NCBI GenBank assembly: GCA_903824755.1
Contig: CAIJXW010000043.1
Coordinates: forward strand, 1-40,647
DNA: 40,647 nucleotides
Reading direction: 5' to 3'
DNA from: an uncultured Bacteroidota bacterium
GTDB lineage: Bacteria; Bacteroidota; Bacteroidia; Flavobacteriales; Flavobacteriaceae
Below the pieces are notes generated by a model that was not told the DNA's origin, made no database searches, and worked only from the letters and a program-made list of their open reading frames with translations. The position numbers and the translations under genes are program-made. Shown here piece by piece: positions 38,878 to 40,647 of this stretch (position 1 is the stretch's first letter; every line of letters begins with the position of its first letter).

Positions 38878-40589
38878 AAGATAAAAATATTTCTTACAGA
38901 ATTTACCTGGTTGCGGTTGCCATTTTCTTTATGGCTATCGCAATTACTGTGAAACTCACTAATATTCAGTGGGTTCAGGGTAATTTCTATAGAAAATTAG
39001 CAAAAGAGCGAACCGTTCAAACTTTTGTTATTCCTTCCAATAAAGGAAATATTTATTCTTCTGACGGTAGCTTGTTAGCAACATCAATCCCAAATTATGA
39101 AATTCGATTTGATGCCGTTGCTCCTAAGCCAGAGGATTTTCAAAACAAAGTAAAAGCACTTTCTGATTCGCTTTCCCTTCTATTTGGGAAACCTAGCTCC
39201 TTTTTTCAATCAGAATTAAGAAAAGCTAGAGCCTCAAAAAATAGATATTTATTGATTGCCAGAGCTGTAGATTATACTGATTTTACTCGAATGAAAACCT
39301 TTCCGTTAATGAAACCGGGGACAATTATTGTAGATCAAAAAACCGTTCGGAGACATCCAATGGGCGAAATTGCTAGGAGAACTATTGGTTATGAGCGAGT
39401 TAAACCAGACGGAGCTCCTGATGGAAAAGGAATTGAGTGGGCTTATAGAAATTATTTGAACGGGAAAGACGGAAAAATTTTAAAACAAAAAATCGCAAAA
39501 GGACAATGGAAACCACTTCGTGATATTAGTGAAATAGAGCCTCAAGATGGGTATGATATTGTTTCGACAATAGATGTTTATGTTCAAGATGTTGCTCATC
39601 ATGCGTTATTAGAACAATTGACAAAATATTCCGCCGACCATGGTTGTGTGGTGGTAATGGAAACCAAAACAGGTTATATAAAAGCCATTTCAAACATTGG
39701 AAAATCTGCTGATGGCACTTATAATGAAACAGAAAATTATGCAATAAAAGAGGCACATGAGCCAGGCTCTACCTACAAATTGGCGGATATGATGGCGCTT
39801 TTGGAAGATAAAAAAGTGGATACAAGTACTGTTTATAATACTAATGGAGGTATAGTTACCTATTTTGGAAAAAAAGTTGTCGATTCTCATAAAGGGGGTT
39901 ACGGATCAATTTCTTTGGCAAAAGGTTTTGAAAAATCATCGAATACTGTGATGGTTCAAGCGGTTTATAATAATTACAAAAACAACCCTTCCCAATTTGT
40001 AAATCAATTGAAATCATTTGGGTTATATAATAAAATTGGATTGCCGTTTCAAGGAGAGGGGCAACCTTATATTCCAGTTCCTACTGACAAAAAGTGGTCT
40101 AATATTTCACTTCCTTGGATGGCTTTTGGATACGGAGTTTTGATAACACCACTTCAAACACTAACATTCTATAATTCGGTTGCCAATAATGGTGAAATGG
40201 TTAAACCCCAGTTTGTTTCGGAAATTAAAGAATTAAATCGCACCGTAAAGAAGTTTGATAAAATTGTAATGAATCCAAGTGTTTGTTCGGGAGAAACGGT
40301 TTCAAAATTAAAAGCAGTTTTGGAAAATGTTGTAAAAAGAGGAACAGCCTCATCATTGTTTTCTAAAGATTTTTCAATGGCTGGAAAAACAGGTACGGCT
40401 CAAGCAAATTATGGTTCTAATGGCGGTGCGGACAAGTATTATATCTCCTCATTTGTAGGTTATTTTCCTGCCGATAATCCAAAATATTCTTGTATTGTAG
40501 TAGTTCACAAACCAGACACGTCTAATAATAGTTATTATGGAGCTGATGTTGCGGGGCCTGTTTTTAAGCGAATTGCTCTGAGTGGGTAA
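38868..40589 (+). CDS. ftsI: Division-specific penicillin-binding protein (FtsI/PBP3), C-terminus lost or replaced
   Basis: A 573-residue peptidoglycan transpeptidase with an N-terminal transmembrane helix (about 11-30). The dimerisation domain is about 50-220, with the core motif RRHPMGEIARRTIGY. The penicillin-binding domain has all three active-site motifs: S301-T-Y-K304, S357-S-N359 and K507-T-G-T510. The domain ends at GADVAGPVFKRIA. Flavobacterial FtsI usually continues for about 90 residues with a PASTA domain. Here the frame ends at once with LSG and a stop, and from about 40577 the base composition changes. This is probably truncated at the sequence end rather than a natural C-terminus. 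Confidence 0.9.
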   Translation: MAVEDKNISYRIYLVAVAIFFMAIAITVKLTNIQWVQGNFYRKLAKERTVQTFVIPSNKGNIYSSDGSLLATSIPNYEIRFDAVAPKPEDFQNKVKALSDSLSLLFGKPSSFFQSELRKARASKNRYLLIARAVDYTDFTRMKTFPLMKPGTIIVDQKTVRRHPMGEIARRTIGYERVKPDGAPDGKGIEWAYRNYLNGKDGKILKQKIAKGQWKPLRDISEIEPQDGYDIVSTIDVYVQDVAHHALLEQLTKYSADHGCVVVMETKTGYIKAISNIGKSADGTYNETENYAIKEAHEPGSTYKLADMMALLEDKKVDTSTVYNTNGGIVTYFGKKVVDSHKGGYGSISLAKGFEKSSNTVMVQAVYNNYKNNPSQFVNQLKSFGLYNKIGLPFQGEGQPYIPVPTDKKWSNISLPWMAFGYGVLITPLQTLTFYNSVANNGEMVKPQFVSEIKELNRTVKKFDKIVMNPSVCSGETVSKLKAVLENVVKRGTASSLFSKDFSMAGKTGTAQANYGSNGGADKYYISSFVGYFPADNPKYSCIVVVHKPDTSNNSYYGADVAGPVFKRIALSG

Positions 40590-40647
40590 TGAAATACAGA
40601 GTTCCACCTGTTTTGGCGGCTGCATTTGCAGTACCTGCGGTACCTAC
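40589..40647 (+). CDS. Possible partial reading frame at the right end
   Basis: The ATG overlaps the ftsI stop (TAATG). The visible 19 codons give MKYRVPPVLAAAFAVPAVP, Ala/Pro/Val-rich like an export signal, with GC content well above the surroundings. I do not recognise it. It may be foreign or chimeric sequence rather than a resident gene. Confidence 0.25.
   Translation, partial: MKYRVPPVLAAAFAVPAVP

Overview
The window looks like a chromosomal piece of a Flavobacterium-type bacterium (Bacteroidota, Flavobacteriia). The evidence is the low GC content, the gliding genes gldB and gldC, a type IX secretion (T9SS) plug protein, an S46 dipeptidyl peptidase, CBM9-like/DUF5916 and DUF1508-type proteins, few Shine-Dalgarno sequences, and many copies of the Bacteroidota -7 promoter element TAnnTTTG just ahead of genes. 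Most of it is ordinary core genome. I see no CRISPR array, prophage, insertion sequence or polysaccharide-utilisation locus.

Layout. 1-503: tRNA-Leu(UAA) with its terminator, then a small DUF1508-like gene. 670-4484 (minus): a small Ala-rich lipoprotein, then waaA followed by an Asp/Glu-specific DPP11. 4628-6872 (plus): a sugar aminotransferase and galE. 6937-11477 (minus): fabD, purT, an aspartate aminotransferase and a fatty-acid desaturase. 11589-12218: rsmG. 12305-21587 (minus): pruA, apaG, the T9SS plug protein, a methyltransferase, map, gpmI and a CBM9/DUF5916 outer-membrane protein. A structured RNA element resembling the Flavo-1 motif lies between the last two. 22051-26471: tRNA-Gly(UCC), pepE, a carboxypeptidase-regulatory-like protein, tatA with a PAP2 phosphatase, an O-methyltransferase and rlmN. 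26518-28494: a surface-lipoprotein candidate and a polyprenyl diphosphate synthase. 28631-30967: an ECF sigma factor, a probable membrane anti-sigma factor and a coiled-coil/outer-membrane protein. 31072-36798: dnaG, nadE, gldB-gldC, engB and an alpha/beta hydrolase. 37158-40589: the start of the division and cell-wall (dcw) cluster: mraZ, rsmH, ftsL and ftsI.

How the genes work together. The dcw start is preceded by four GTGGT boxes, three of them exactly 10 bp apart, which fit MraZ autoregulation. The sigma/anti-sigma/outer-membrane trio has an ECF-type promoter (AAC, 17 bp, CGTC) upstream and reads as a self-controlled envelope-sensing module. GldB, GldC and the plug protein belong to the gliding/T9SS machinery. 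waaA, the sugar aminotransferase and galE serve surface glycans. DPP11 and PepE handle acidic peptides.

The points most worth a second look are: a DnaG primase whose four zinc ligands are all replaced; the ECF module; the Flavo-1-like RNA; the MraZ operator; and the right end of the window, where ftsI stops right after its transpeptidase domain and runs into about 70 bases of different composition, which suggests a chimeric sequence end or a real rearrangement.
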